From assembly GCA_947480815.1 (NCBI GenBank), contig CANKEA010000084.1, positions 1 to 5,903 of the forward strand: DNA of 5,903 nucleotides, in the 5' to 3' direction. This DNA is from Caulobacterales bacterium (lineage in GTDB: Bacteria; Pseudomonadota; Alphaproteobacteria; Caulobacterales; Caulobacteraceae). The position numbers were made by a program, and so were the translations under genes. The notes under the pieces were generated by a model. That model was not told the origin of the DNA. It saw nothing but the letters and a program-made list of their open reading frames with translations, and did not search any database. Of the stretch, positions 5,759-5,903 are shown in pieces (the first letter of the stretch is position 1; each line of letters opens with the position of its first letter).

Positions 5759-5903
5759 AGGCGTTGGGCGGGCCGCGCGCGGTAGCGCGGAACGCCAGCG
5801 GGCCGCATTGGCCCCGAACTTGCGGAATCGGCGGCACCCGCCAGGCGACGGCCGTCGGGCAGGGCAGGGGCGGTACAAAGGCCATAACCGCTAGATGGGC
5901 GGC
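5745..5903 (-). CDS. C-terminal tail of a small DUF2946-like protein (partial)
   Basis: A - strand frame enters at the window edge and runs 52 codons to TGA at 5747-5745, 80 nt before the receptor start. The tail holds AAHLAVMAFVPPLPCP, VAWRVPPIP and ends FRATARGPPNASLMS. The Pro/Ala-rich end with 'V-W-P-P…ARGPP' resembles the C-termini of DUF2946 proteins, small exported proteins often encoded beside TonB-dependent copper receptors. The His/Cys-rich middle that would settle the family is outside the window. The frame could also be a chance opening in GC-rich DNA. Strand, position and the tail pattern favour a real gene in the receptor operon. Confidence 0.42.
   Translation of the reverse strand, partial: AAHLAVMAFVPPLPCPTAVAWRVPPIPQVRGQCGPLAFRATARGPPNASLMS

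Noticed and set aside
5665..5903. Cobalamin or other riboswitch upstream of the TonB receptor
   Set aside because: No B12-box-like conserved core is visible, and most of the stretch is explained by an upstream coding tail.

Overview
The window looks like a chromosomal segment of a GC-rich alphaproteobacterium. The conserved order hemW – rsmI – yraN – gshB – comM, the protein sequences and the signal-peptide-bearing TonB receptor fit Caulobacterales or a close relative best. This placement is by recognition, not by a search.

Left part (+ strand, 1-2798). The last 34 codons of a HemW-like gene are followed by an intact rsmI (16S rRNA 2'-O-methyltransferase, TTG start). A broken yraN (UPF0102 nuclease-fold protein) overlaps its end, and an intact gshB (glutathione synthetase) follows. 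Two of the ancestral genes are damaged. The yraN reading frame is interrupted near its start by about 62 bp carrying a perfect 11-bp inverted repeat, and a conserved Glu of the nuclease fold has become Val. comM (Mg-chelatase-like AAA+ helicase), expected after gshB, survives only as about 60 C-terminal codons behind a strikingly AT-rich spacer.

Right part (- strand, 5903-2795). A probable three-gene unit is read right to left. It contains the C-terminal tail of a small protein that resembles DUF2946, then a 763-residue TonB-dependent outer-membrane receptor, then (2 bp further on) an exported YcnI/DUF1775 protein. That last protein has a predicted amino-terminal His after signal cleavage and a Met-rich tail. 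The combination suggests a copper acquisition or handling module: receptor at the outer membrane, YcnI as periplasmic copper carrier. The metal is inferred from YcnI and the gene context, not from the receptor itself. The 80-nt leader of the receptor gene can fold into an interrupted 13-bp helix. The ycnI stop overlaps the stop of the comM remnant on the other strand.

The points most worth following up are the short palindromic insertion in yraN, whose removal restores the frame, the parallel decay of yraN and comM, and the YcnI–TonB receptor cassette with its structured leader. No tRNA, rRNA, CRISPR array, transposase or integrase was seen.
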